Positions 1-5,822 of a DNA stretch of 8,833 nucleotides are shown here, in pieces. The stretch lies in NCBI GenBank assembly GCA_002170825.1, contig NHIA01000045.1, positions 21,175 to 30,007 on the forward strand. Direction: 5' to 3'. The position numbers were made by a program, and so were the translations under genes. The notes below the pieces were generated by a model. That model ran no database searches, was not told the origin of the DNA, and saw nothing but the letters and a program-made list of their open reading frames with translations. Every line of letters starts with the position of its first letter. The first letter of the stretch is position 1. This DNA is from Cyanobacteria bacterium TMED177 (GTDB lineage Bacteria > Cyanobacteriota > Cyanobacteriia > PCC-6307 > Cyanobiaceae).

Positions 1-95
1 TAGAGGCAGGCCTCCGGGATCTCGAGGTTGAGGTCCTGCAGAGCCTGCACACTGCCGTAGACCTTGTGCAGATGACGGAGTTCAATCAGGGCCAT
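1..95 (-). CDS. ABC transporter ATP-binding protein, N-terminal fragment (cut by window edge)
   Basis: Only the first 31 codons are visible, reading leftward from an ATG at 95-93. They contain the usual start of an ABC ATPase: a short strand (ALIELRHLHKVYG), a conserved-looking Y-G pair before the Walker A region, then AL-DLNLEIP, which normally leads straight into the Walker A loop. The Walker A, signature and Walker B motifs lie outside the window, so ATPase function is inferred from the N-terminal pattern alone. No clear Shine-Dalgarno sequence precedes the ATG. The gene lies 37 bp downstream of ctaB on the same strand and probably belongs to the same transcript. The substrate cannot be told from this fragment. 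Exporters of the multidrug/antibiotic type or of the CcmA/NodI type are possible. Confidence 0.7.
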   Translation of the reverse strand, partial: MALIELRHLHKVYGSVQALQDLNLEIPEACL

Positions 96-132
96 CGCAC
101 ACCCATGCCAGGGACGGGAATCTAAGAACCGA

Positions 133-1113
133 TCAGGCTGATGGCAGCTGAGCGAGAGCCGCCATCACCTGTTGATCAAAAGAGGTGGCGAGATCAGTTC
201 GGCTCAGCACCAGCAACAGGCAGATACCGAACAGGTAGAGGATCGACCAGCGGAACAGGCCCTTGGCTGCCGTGAGACTGTCGGGGTCGAGCGAAAGGCG
301 GTTCACCATCTGCATCAGGCGGCCGTTGAACGGGAGCAGCATCAACCCGTAGAACACCCCACCGGAAGGGAGCGCCAGCACCCCCAGACCACTCAGCAGA
401 ACGGTGGCCCAGCCGTAGCGACGGATGGCGCGGGCCGTGACCACCGGCCCTTTGACCACCGGCAGCATGGGAATACCGACAGCGCGGTAGTCCTCCCGCA
501 ACAACAGGGCAAGGGCCCAGAAATGGGCTGGGGTCCAGACCATCACCAGCGCGAACAGCCACCATCCGCCCAAACTCACATGGCCCGTGGCAGCGGCAGC
601 ACCGACCAGGGGAGGGATGGCGCCTGCCACTCCGCCGATGACGATGTTCTGTGACGTTCTGGGCTTGAGCAAGGCCGTGTAGAGCAGCACATAGCTGCAC
701 AGGCCCAACAGGGAGAGACCGGCAGCCAGGCAGTTCACACCGCTGACCAGCAGCATCGCCCCCGCCAGGGTGCAGGCGATCGCACCGATGAAGGCGCTGG
801 TGGGGGAGAGGCGACCGGAAGGAAGAGCCCGGCCGCTGGTGCGGGCCATGCGTCCATCCAGCTCCTGTTCCCAAAGGCAATTGAGGACGCCGGCTGCTGC
901 AGAGGCCAGAGCACCTCCTCCGAGGGTGCAGACCAAACGCGGAGAAGACATCGGCCATCCCTCCGTGAGCGCCATGCCTCCAAGGGTGGTGGCGAGCAGA
1001 AGAGGAATCAGGCGCGGCTTCGCCACCTCCAGCCATGGGGGAAGTTTGATGCGCTTGCGGGACGGGACGACCTGCTCACGGGTGGGCAGGACAGCAGAAA
1101 TGGCATCAGCCAT
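133..1113 (-). CDS. ctaB: Protoheme IX farnesyltransferase (heme O synthase)
   Basis: This inner-membrane prenyltransferase of the UbiA superfamily (CtaB/CyoE/COX10) adds a farnesyl group to heme B to give heme O, the precursor of heme A. The protein is 326 aa, a normal length. The first aspartate-rich-type motif lies in residues 78-100 (N78, E82, D86, then [11 protein letters not shown]). The second conserved region is [11 protein letters not shown] at 208-218. Several hydrophobic helices fill residues 35-305. [12 protein letters not shown] loop at 151-161 is also typical. The frame stays open upstream of the chosen start. I chose the ATG at 1113 because a GGAG lies 7 nt before it and the extra upstream residues are W/R-rich and unlike the family. 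The start overlaps the ctaA stop by 8 bp, which implies translational coupling. One oddity is Glu82 where many homologues have the first Asp of the N-x3-D-x3-D motif; this is conservative and probably functional. Confidence 0.95.
   Translation of the reverse strand: MADAISAVLPTREQVVPSRKRIKLPPWLEVAKPRLIPLLLATTLGGMALTEGWPMSSPRLVCTLGGGALASAAAGVLNCLWEQELDGRMARTSGRALPSGRLSPTSAFIGAIACTLAGAMLLVSGVNCLAAGLSLLGLCSYVLLYTALLKPRTSQNIVIGGVAGAIPPLVGAAAATGHVSLGGWWLFALVMVWTPAHFWALALLLREDYRAVGIPMLPVVKGPVVTARAIRRYGWATVLLSGLGVLALPSGGVFYGLMLLPFNGRLMQMVNRLSLDPDSLTAAKGLFRWSILYLFGICLLLVLSRTDLATSFDQQVMAALAQLPSA
776..783. repeat. HIP1 octamer inside ctaB
   Basis: Exact copy of the palindrome GCGATCGC, the highly iterated palindrome of many cyanobacterial genomes. 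It lies within the coding sequence and its role is not known. Confidence 0.7.
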
Positions 1114-2035
1114 GACAGGGCTCCAAGGAGGATTGGTCGAGGACGACGGGGAGAGGGCGCTCGGATTCCGCCGGTGGTCGGCGGACCAGAAGCGCCGCCA
1201 GAACCGCCACAAGAAGCGCAGCAACGAGTTGATGGGCCACGGTCACGAGGGGCTGATCGAGGCCGAGTCGAAGGGTGGTGATGCCGAGAGCCACCTGGCT
1301 GGACACCAACAAAAGAACACCGAGAAGGAACGGCCACTGGCGCCGACTCCAGCCACCAGACACCAGGGCAAACAACACGAACGTGACCACCAAACCGGCC
1401 ACTGGCGTCGCCGCAGTGCGATGCAGAAACAACCAGCGGCAAGCCTCACCCTCAGCCAGGCAGCGTTGAGCAGCCCATGAGGTCGCCATCCGTCCACCGA
1501 GCAGACATTGCGCCACGACGGCGAGCAATGCACTCCCGGCGAGGGGCCTCCATCCCAGGGGTGGGATTCCAGTGTTCGGGTGGAGCAATTGCTGGGTGAC
1601 GGCGCTGAGCAAAGCCACCAAGGTCAATGCCAGAGCCAGATGGGCCGTCACCACACCGGACGGCAACAGCTGAAGCACGGTGAGAGCACCGAGGCCACCC
1701 TGGAGCGCCACCATCAACACCAACAGAACACTGACCCAGGGGAGCCATCGGGGAAGCCGTTGTCTCCATGCCACGGAGACGACGGCCATCACCAGCAGTG
1801 CGACGCCGATGATGAAGGCGTCAAGACGATGAAACCACTCCAGGAAAACCTGGATGTTCATCTGCCGTCCTGGCAGGAACGATCCGTAGCAGAGCGGCCA
1901 GTCCGGACAGGCGAGACCAGCCTCCATCACGCGTGTCGCACCACCGATGACAACGAGTGCAACAACGGCGATCACAAGATGTGCCGTTACACCGCCGAGA
2001 CGTCGACAAACCGAAGCCGAGGAAGTAGCCGTCAT
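1106..2035 (-). CDS. ctaA: Heme A synthase
   Basis: CtaA/COX15 family membrane enzyme that oxidises the C8 methyl group of heme O to the formyl group of heme A, needed by the adjacent aa3 oxidase. The protein is 309 aa with about eight hydrophobic helices arranged as two similar four-helix halves. The four expected heme-ligand histidines are visible: H69 (in EWFHR) and H132 (AHL) in the first half, H205 (LHRT) and H268 (AHQL) in the second. Glu66, three residues before H69, matches the catalytic glutamate of the family. Cysteine pairs C43/C49 (CPDWPLC) and C192/C199 sit in the outer loops, as in the Bacillus-like cysteine-containing type. The ATG at 2035 has an AGGGA 8 nt upstream; an ATG slightly farther upstream reads into a stop after three codons. 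The stop overlaps ctaB by 8 bp. The gene is divergent from ctaC across a shared control region. Confidence 0.95.
   Translation of the reverse strand: MTATSSASVCRRLGGVTAHLVIAVVALVVIGGATRVMEAGLACPDWPLCYGSFLPGRQMNIQVFLEWFHRLDAFIIGVALLVMAVVSVAWRQRLPRWLPWVSVLLVLMVALQGGLGALTVLQLLPSGVVTAHLALALTLVALLSAVTQQLLHPNTGIPPLGWRPLAGSALLAVVAQCLLGGRMATSWAAQRCLAEGEACRWLFLHRTAATPVAGLVVTFVLFALVSGGWSRRQWPFLLGVLLLVSSQVALGITTLRLGLDQPLVTVAHQLVAALLVAVLAALLVRRPPAESERPLPVVLDQSSLEPCHG
1121..1124 (-). promoter_or_regulatory. Ribosome binding site that fixes the ctaB start
   Basis: GGAG (CTCC on the plus strand) lies 7 nt upstream of the ATG at 1113 and inside the end of ctaA. It supports that ATG over any more upstream start in the longer open frame, which extends to 1224. 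Confidence 0.6.
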
Positions 2036-2080
2036 CGAATCATTCCCTGAAGGTCATCGCATGGGCTTGACCGGACCGTA

Positions 2081-2088
2081 GCGATCGC
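2081..2088. repeat. HIP1 octamer in the ctaA/ctaC control region
   Basis: Exact GCGATCGC in the divergent control region, about 45 bp upstream of the ctaA start and just left of the inverted repeat. Confidence 0.7.
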
Positions 2089-2102
2089 GCATTTGTCGTC
2101 AC

Positions 2103-2129
2103 GTTGTGTGGACGACTGCGACACACAAC
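2103..2129. repeat. Perfect 8-bp inverted repeat in the ctaA/ctaC control region
   Basis: The arms GTTGTGTG (2103-2110) and CACACAAC (2122-2129) are exact reverse complements separated by 11 nt. The arm centres are 19 bp apart, close to two helical turns, so it could be an operator for a dimeric regulator. It could equally form an RNA hairpin if it is transcribed. There is no T-run after it, so it is not a standard intrinsic terminator. The function is inferred only from the symmetry and the location. Confidence 0.6.
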
Positions 2130-2221
2130 AGCTCCACTCGATGCACTTTTGCTGACACGACCAGCCCCTTAAGAAACAATCCATGGAGATCGCGGGCGCT
2201 CTCCATATGCTGGGAAAAATC

Positions 2222-2225
2222 AGGG
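2222..2225 (+). promoter_or_regulatory. Likely ribosome binding site for ctaC (supports a TTG start)
   Basis: AGGG at 2222-2225 is followed by 9 nt and then a TTG at 2235-2237. A second purine patch, GGAG at 2229-2232, is too close to act on that TTG. No ATG lies in the frame between the upstream GTG at 2106 and this point, so this site helps decide the start. Confidence 0.4.
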
Positions 2226-2234
2226 TCTGGAGCC

Positions 2235-3056
2235 TTGCAGATCCCTTCTGCCATTCTCACTCTCGTGATCGGAATGCTCCTCGTGCTTGGGGGGCTCTGG
2301 ATCGGCCAGAACGTCAATCTTCTGCCGATTGATGCCAGTGTGAATGCACCGATTTACGACGAGCTTTTTCAGGTTCTTTTCACAATCGGCACCATTTTGT
2401 TTGTCGGCATCGTTGGCCTGTTGGTGTTCAGCCTGATCAAATTCCGACGACGCAGCGGCCAGCTTGGTGATGGCGTCGCAATCGAGGGCAATCTCCCTCT
2501 CGAAATTTTCTGGACCGCAGTTCCAGCGGTTGTGGTGTTGTTCGTCGGTCTGTACAGCTACGACATTTATGACCGCATGGGCGGCATGGTTCCTTTGGCC
2601 CACGACCACATGGGACAGGCTGCCGAGGAACGGATCTGGGGTGGCATCAGCTCAGGTTCAGCCACCAACCCCAGCAGCGACGCCATCGCGCCACTGCCGA
2701 TCGATGTGACGGCGATGCAATTCGCCTTCCTTTTCCACTATCCGGACGGCGACATCACAGCCGGGGAACTGCATGTCCCCATCGATCGCCCTGTGACGCT
2801 CCACATGGAGGCCAAGGATGTGATTCATGCCTTCTGGGTGCCGGAATTCCGCCTCAAACAGGACGTCATCCCAGGCCAGCCCACCCAGTTGAGCTTCACC
2901 CCCACCCGTCCAGGCCGTTACCCAATCGTCTGCGCCGAACTCTGTGGTCCGTACCACGGCGGCATGCGTTCAACGGTCGTTGTTGAGGAACCAGAGGCCT
3001 GGGACGCCTGGTTCACCAGCAACGCCAAACCTGCCGAAACCTTCACCGACGCCTGA
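2235..3056 (+). CDS. ctaC: Cytochrome c oxidase subunit II (CuA subunit)
   Basis: Subunit II of the aa3-type oxidase receives electrons from a soluble carrier (cytochrome c6/cM or plastocyanin in cyanobacteria) at its binuclear CuA centre and passes them to subunit I. From the TTG start the protein is 273 aa. It has a hydrophobic N-terminal segment (6-25), two transmembrane helices (about 43-70 and 90-110) and a cupredoxin domain facing the lumen or periplasm (about 155-255). All CuA ligands are present: H198, C233, E235, C237, H241 and M244 (in CAELCGPYHGGM). There is no fused cytochrome c domain. The aromatic segment before the cupredoxin reads QFAFLFHY (162-169), with Phe where many homologues have Trp. 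A loop at 114-150 contains LAHDHM. The frame also has a GTG at 2106, which would add 43 residues unlike the family and run through the inverted repeat, so I prefer 2235. The next gene, ctaD, starts 4 bp after the stop. Confidence 0.92.
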   Translation: MQIPSAILTLVIGMLLVLGGLWIGQNVNLLPIDASVNAPIYDELFQVLFTIGTILFVGIVGLLVFSLIKFRRRSGQLGDGVAIEGNLPLEIFWTAVPAVVVLFVGLYSYDIYDRMGGMVPLAHDHMGQAAEERIWGGISSGSATNPSSDAIAPLPIDVTAMQFAFLFHYPDGDITAGELHVPIDRPVTLHMEAKDVIHAFWVPEFRLKQDVIPGQPTQLSFTPTRPGRYPIVCAELCGPYHGGMRSTVVVEEPEAWDAWFTSNAKPAETFTDA

Positions 3057-3060
3057 TGCG

Positions 3061-4731
3061 ATGACTGTCGCCATCCCTCCCCAGACCCACTCCTCCGGCC
3101 CTCGGCTTCAACCGACGGGCTGGATTCGGTACTTCAGTTTCAGCGTCGACCACAAGGTGATCGGCCTGCAGTACCTGGTTTGTGGATTCCTCTTCTATCT
3201 GATCGGTGGAGCCCTGGCTGGAGCCATCCGCACCGAGCTGGCCAGCCCCGTGGCCGATTTCATGGCCCGGGACGTCTACAACCAGGTGCTCACACTCCAC
3301 GGCACCGTGATGATCTTTCTCTGGATCGTGCCCGTGGTGAACGGAGCATTCGGCAACTACCTGATCCCGTTCTATGTCGGCGCCAGGGACATGGCGTTCC
3401 CACGACTCAATGCCGTGGCCTTCTGGCTGATCCCTCCGGCGGGATTGATGCTGATCACCAGCTATTTCCTCACCGGAGCGGCTCAATCCGGATGGACGGC
3501 CTACCCACCCCTGAGCATCACCACCCCAGCCACTGGCCAGATCATCTGGATCCTGAGTGTGCTGCTGCTCGGCGGAAGTTCAATCTTCGGTGGCATTAAT
3601 TTCATCGCCACCATCCTGAAACTGCGCCGTCCGGGCCTGAAGTTGATGCAACTTCCGATGTACTGCTGGGCCATGCTCGGCACCAGCATCCTGGTTGTTC
3701 TCTCCACCCCAGTGCTGGCAGGCACCCTGGTGCTTCTCAGCTTCGACATCGTTGCTCACACCGGATTTTTCAATCCAGCGCTCGGCGGCAATGTTGTGGT
3801 TTACCAGCATCTGTTCTGGTTCTATTCCCATCCGGCCGTTTACATCATGGTGCTGCCGGCTTTCGGGCTAGTGAGTGAAATCCTCCCGGTTCACGCACGC
3901 AAACCCCTGTTCGGCTACGTGACGATGGTGTATTCGATCATGGCCATCGTGGTGCTGGGATTGATCGTGTGGGCCCACCACATGTTCACCAGCGGCACTC
4001 CGCCCTGGATGCGCTTGTTTTTCACCATTGCCACGGCCTTCATCGCCGTTCCCACCGGCATCAAATTCTTCAATTGGCTGGCCACGCTCTGGGGAGGCCG
4101 CATCACCCTGAACAGCGCCGTTCTGTTTTCCTGCGGATTCATCGTCAATTTCGTGCTGGGTGGGATCACAGGTGTTGCCCTCGCCCAGGTTCCCTTCGAC
4201 ATTCATGTCCATGACACCTACTTCGTGGTGGCCCATTTCCACTACATCGTCTTCGGCGGTTCGGTGTTCGTGATCTTTGCCTCGGTCTATCACTGGTACC
4301 CGAAATTCACCGGTCGGATGCTCAACGAAGACCTGGGAAGGCTGCACTGTGCCCTCACCTTCATCGGGTTCAACCTCTGCTTTGGTCCCCAGCATTGGCT
4401 GGGCCTCAACGGCATGCCGCGTCGCGTTGCCGAATATGACCCGCAATTCACGCTGATCAATCAGATCAGCTCCGTTGGAGCATTGCTGATGGCGATCAGC
4501 ACGCTTCCGTTCCTGTGGAACGTGGTTCAGAGCGCCTTGCGCGGCAAACCCTCTGGAGACAACCCATGGAATGCACTCACCCCCGAATGGCTCACCAGCT
4601 CTCCACCACCGGTTGAGAACTGGATCGGCGAAGCCCCCCTCGTGGAGGAACCCTATGGCTACGGCGTCCCCGTGGACCAACTTGACCTGACGGCCACAAG
4701 TGGTCGCGATCTCTGGAGCAGCGGCAAATGA
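3061..4731 (+). CDS. ctaD: Cytochrome c oxidase subunit I (A2-type, heme a / heme a3-CuB)
   Basis: Catalytic subunit that reduces oxygen to water and pumps protons. The protein is 556 aa with about twelve transmembrane helices. The metal ligands can all be placed: H80 and H394 for low-spin heme a, H392 for heme a3, and H257, H306 and H307 for CuB. Y261 is present to form the His-Tyr cross-link with H257. The K-channel residues T332 and K335 (PTGIK) are present, as are D-channel entrance residues N99, D110 and N117. At the inner end of the D-channel the usual GHPEVY is replaced by YSHPAVY (255-261), so the glutamate is missing. This is the hallmark of A2-type oxidases, in which the Tyr-Ser pair is thought to take its place. 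The ATG at 3061 lies 4 bp after the ctaC stop; the family-typical WIRYFSFSVDHK begins at residue 21. The frame is open upstream inside ctaC, but that part is a shadow. Confidence 0.97.
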   Translation: MTVAIPPQTHSSGPRLQPTGWIRYFSFSVDHKVIGLQYLVCGFLFYLIGGALAGAIRTELASPVADFMARDVYNQVLTLHGTVMIFLWIVPVVNGAFGNYLIPFYVGARDMAFPRLNAVAFWLIPPAGLMLITSYFLTGAAQSGWTAYPPLSITTPATGQIIWILSVLLLGGSSIFGGINFIATILKLRRPGLKLMQLPMYCWAMLGTSILVVLSTPVLAGTLVLLSFDIVAHTGFFNPALGGNVVVYQHLFWFYSHPAVYIMVLPAFGLVSEILPVHARKPLFGYVTMVYSIMAIVVLGLIVWAHHMFTSGTPPWMRLFFTIATAFIAVPTGIKFFNWLATLWGGRITLNSAVLFSCGFIVNFVLGGITGVALAQVPFDIHVHDTYFVVAHFHYIVFGGSVFVIFASVYHWYPKFTGRMLNEDLGRLHCALTFIGFNLCFGPQHWLGLNGMPRRVAEYDPQFTLINQISSVGALLMAISTLPFLWNVVQSALRGKPSGDNPWNALTPEWLTSSPPPVENWIGEAPLVEEPYGYGVPVDQLDLTATSGRDLWSSGK

Positions 4732-5336
4732 CTTCCACCCTTCCATTGCAACCGGACAGTTCCGAGGAGACGGCCGTCCACGGCCATGAGGAGCACGCCG
4801 ACCACCGCATGTTCGGCCTGGCGACCTTCCTTGTGGCGGATGCCATGACCTTCGCTGGTTTCTTCGCGGCCTATCTCACGTTCAAGGCCGTGAATCCACT
4901 GCCGGAGGGAGCCATCTACGAACTCGAGCTGCCGCTGCCGATCCTCAACACCGTGCTGCTGCTGGTGAGCAGCGCCACGTTTCACAAAGCCGGACAGGCC
5001 ATCCGTCAAAACAACAAAGGACGATGTCAGTCCTGGTTGCTTGTGACAGCGGGGCTGGGCATCGCCTTTCTGATCAGCCAGATGGTCGAATATTTCACCC
5101 TCCCCTTCGGCCTCACCGACAATCTCTACGCCAGCACGTTCTTTGCAGCCACAGGATTTCACGGACTGCATGTGACCCTTGGCGCACTGATGATTTTGAT
5201 CGTCTGGTGGCAGGCCAGATCCAATGGCGGAAGGATCACAGCCGCGAATCACTTCCCGCTAGAGGCGGCCGAGCTGTACTGGCACTTTGTGGATGGCATT
5301 TGGGTGATTCTGTTTGTCATCCTTTACTTGCTCTGA
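4728..5336 (+). CDS. ctaE: Cytochrome c oxidase subunit III
   Basis: Non-catalytic membrane subunit that stabilises subunit I and its proton uptake. The 202-aa protein is the short five-helix form common in cyanobacteria and many bacteria; it lacks the first two helices of the seven-helix mitochondrial form. Recognisable motifs are FLVADAMTFAGFFAAY (34-49), TGFHGLHVTLG (142-152) and EAAELYWHFVDGIWVILF (179-196). Asp38 stands where the conserved membrane glutamate (E90 of the bovine subunit) usually is. The N-terminus has a His/Glu cluster, HGHEEHADH (18-26). The start ATG overlaps the ctaD stop as ATGA, and a GGAG at 4715-4718 lies 9 nt upstream, so translation is probably coupled. It is the last gene of the ctaCDE operon. 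Confidence 0.95.
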   Translation: MTSTLPLQPDSSEETAVHGHEEHADHRMFGLATFLVADAMTFAGFFAAYLTFKAVNPLPEGAIYELELPLPILNTVLLLVSSATFHKAGQAIRQNNKGRCQSWLLVTAGLGIAFLISQMVEYFTLPFGLTDNLYASTFFAATGFHGLHVTLGALMILIVWWQARSNGGRITAANHFPLEAAELYWHFVDGIWVILFVILYLL

Positions 5337-5353
5337 TCCCTTGCCAGAGCAGG
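5327..5353 (+). terminator. Weak hairpin at the end of ctaE
   Basis: CTTGCTCTG (5327-5335) can pair with CAGAGCAGG (5345-5353), nine pairs including one G-T, around a 9-nt loop. The stem includes the ctaE stop codon. No T-run follows directly; the next AT-rich stretch begins about 14 nt later. It may be a 3'-end structure rather than a true intrinsic terminator, and it overlaps a possible promoter of the next gene. Confidence 0.3.
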
Positions 5354-5369
5354 GGCATGGAGCCAGAAT
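5341..5369 (+). promoter_or_regulatory. Candidate sigma70-type promoter for the cyAbrB gene
   Basis: TTGCCA (5341-5346) is followed, after exactly 17 nt, by CAGAAT (5364-5369). They match the consensus at 5 of 6 and 4 of 6 positions. An unusually AT-rich patch (5367-5379) follows. Transcription would begin around 5376, giving a very short leader before the start at 5382 or 5391, which fits the absence of a Shine-Dalgarno sequence. Short motif matches like this arise by chance. Confidence 0.3.
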
Positions 5370-5390
5370 TTAATTAAAACAGTGTCGGTA

Positions 5391-5822
5391 ATGCTGGTCG
5401 GCAAAGAACTGCTGGACAAAGCAAGATCTCTGAGCAATCGGCCAGAGGATGACATCGCCAGGGGCTGTGGCTATGTCGGCCCCAGTGGACGATTGCTGAA
5501 GAAGAGTTTCTACCGTGCACTGGTGGAAGCCAAGGCCGAAGCCCAGGGTTGGCAGCTTCCCCGCAGCAGTGGCAGTACAGGTGGGGGAAGTCGGGGACGC
5601 CAAGCTGAATTCCGAACCCGCGTTCACGGCAACGGCAACCTGCTCATCGGCCACGCCTACACCAGACGACTCGGACTCGAACCGGGACAGGAGTTCCGAA
5701 TTGAGCTGCACCGCGATTCAGGTGCGATCTGGCTCCTTCCCCTCGACGACACGACCGATCAGGCCGACCTATCCCAACCATGCTCGGAGAGCCAGCCTGC
5801 CGAGATCGTCTCCGCGGACTGA
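5391..5822 (+). CDS. Cyanobacterial AbrB-like transcriptional regulator
   Basis: The protein is 143 aa from the ATG at 5391. The N-terminal part (1-49) has the cyAbrB pattern LVGKELLDKA, then RGCGYVGPSGR, then KSFYRALVEAK. A Gly/Ser-rich linker (59-70) follows. The C-terminal AbrB-like fold spans about 74-118, with HGNGNLLIGHAYTRRLGL, EPGQEFRIEL and a final AIWLLPL strand. Unlike bacillar AbrB, cyanobacterial members carry this fold at the C-terminus. Characterised cyAbrB proteins bind DNA broadly and influence nitrogen, carbon and stress genes; the targets here are unknown. A GTG at 5382 would add three residues (MSV); neither start has a visible ribosome site. I chose the ATG because homologues I recall begin near ML-GKELL. 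The acidic tail after residue 118 is mostly encoded in the 64 bp shared with ribE on the other strand. Confidence 0.88.
   Translation: MLVGKELLDKARSLSNRPEDDIARGCGYVGPSGRLLKKSFYRALVEAKAEAQGWQLPRSSGSTGGGSRGRQAEFRTRVHGNGNLLIGHAYTRRLGLEPGQEFRIELHRDSGAIWLLPLDDTTDQADLSQPCSESQPAEIVSAD

Larger units (their letters stand above)
2036..2234. promoter_or_regulatory. Divergent control region between ctaA and ctaCDE
   Basis: About 200 bp without a convincing gene separates the divergent ctaA and ctaC starts, so promoters for both operons must lie here or nearby. I see no clean -35/-10 pair. The sequence TATGCT at 2206-2211 is a weak -10 candidate for ctaC, without a good -35. The region holds a perfect inverted repeat (2103-2129), a second smaller inverted repeat that competes with it (2095-2100 with 2111-2116), a GGAGA/TCTCC pair (2185-2189 with 2200-2204) and one HIP1 octamer (2081-2088). 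The reading frame of ctaC stays open back to a GTG at 2106, but the extra 43 residues do not look like a CtaC N-terminus. Confidence 0.6.

Noticed and set aside
194..1036. Open frame of 280 codons on the minus strand overlapping ctaB in another frame
   Set aside because: The ctaB frame has the expected motifs and membrane segments; this one is Gly/Arg/Pro-rich and typical of an out-of-frame reading of high-GC DNA.
770..1480. Open frame of 236 codons on the plus strand opposite ctaB and ctaA
   Set aside because: It lies antisense to two conserved genes, and its Arg/Gln/Ser-rich composition shows no domain.
2078..2091. Possible NtcA-type site (GTA, 8 nt, then GCA) in the ctaA/ctaC control region
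   Set aside because: The second half-site is GCA rather than TAC, and the spacer is simply the HIP1 octamer, so the match is too poor.
3868..4746. Long open frame of 292 codons on the minus strand opposite ctaD and the start of ctaE
   Set aside because: It is antisense to a clearly conserved oxidase gene, its protein is rich in His/Glu/Gln in the manner of shadow frames, and it resembles no family I know.
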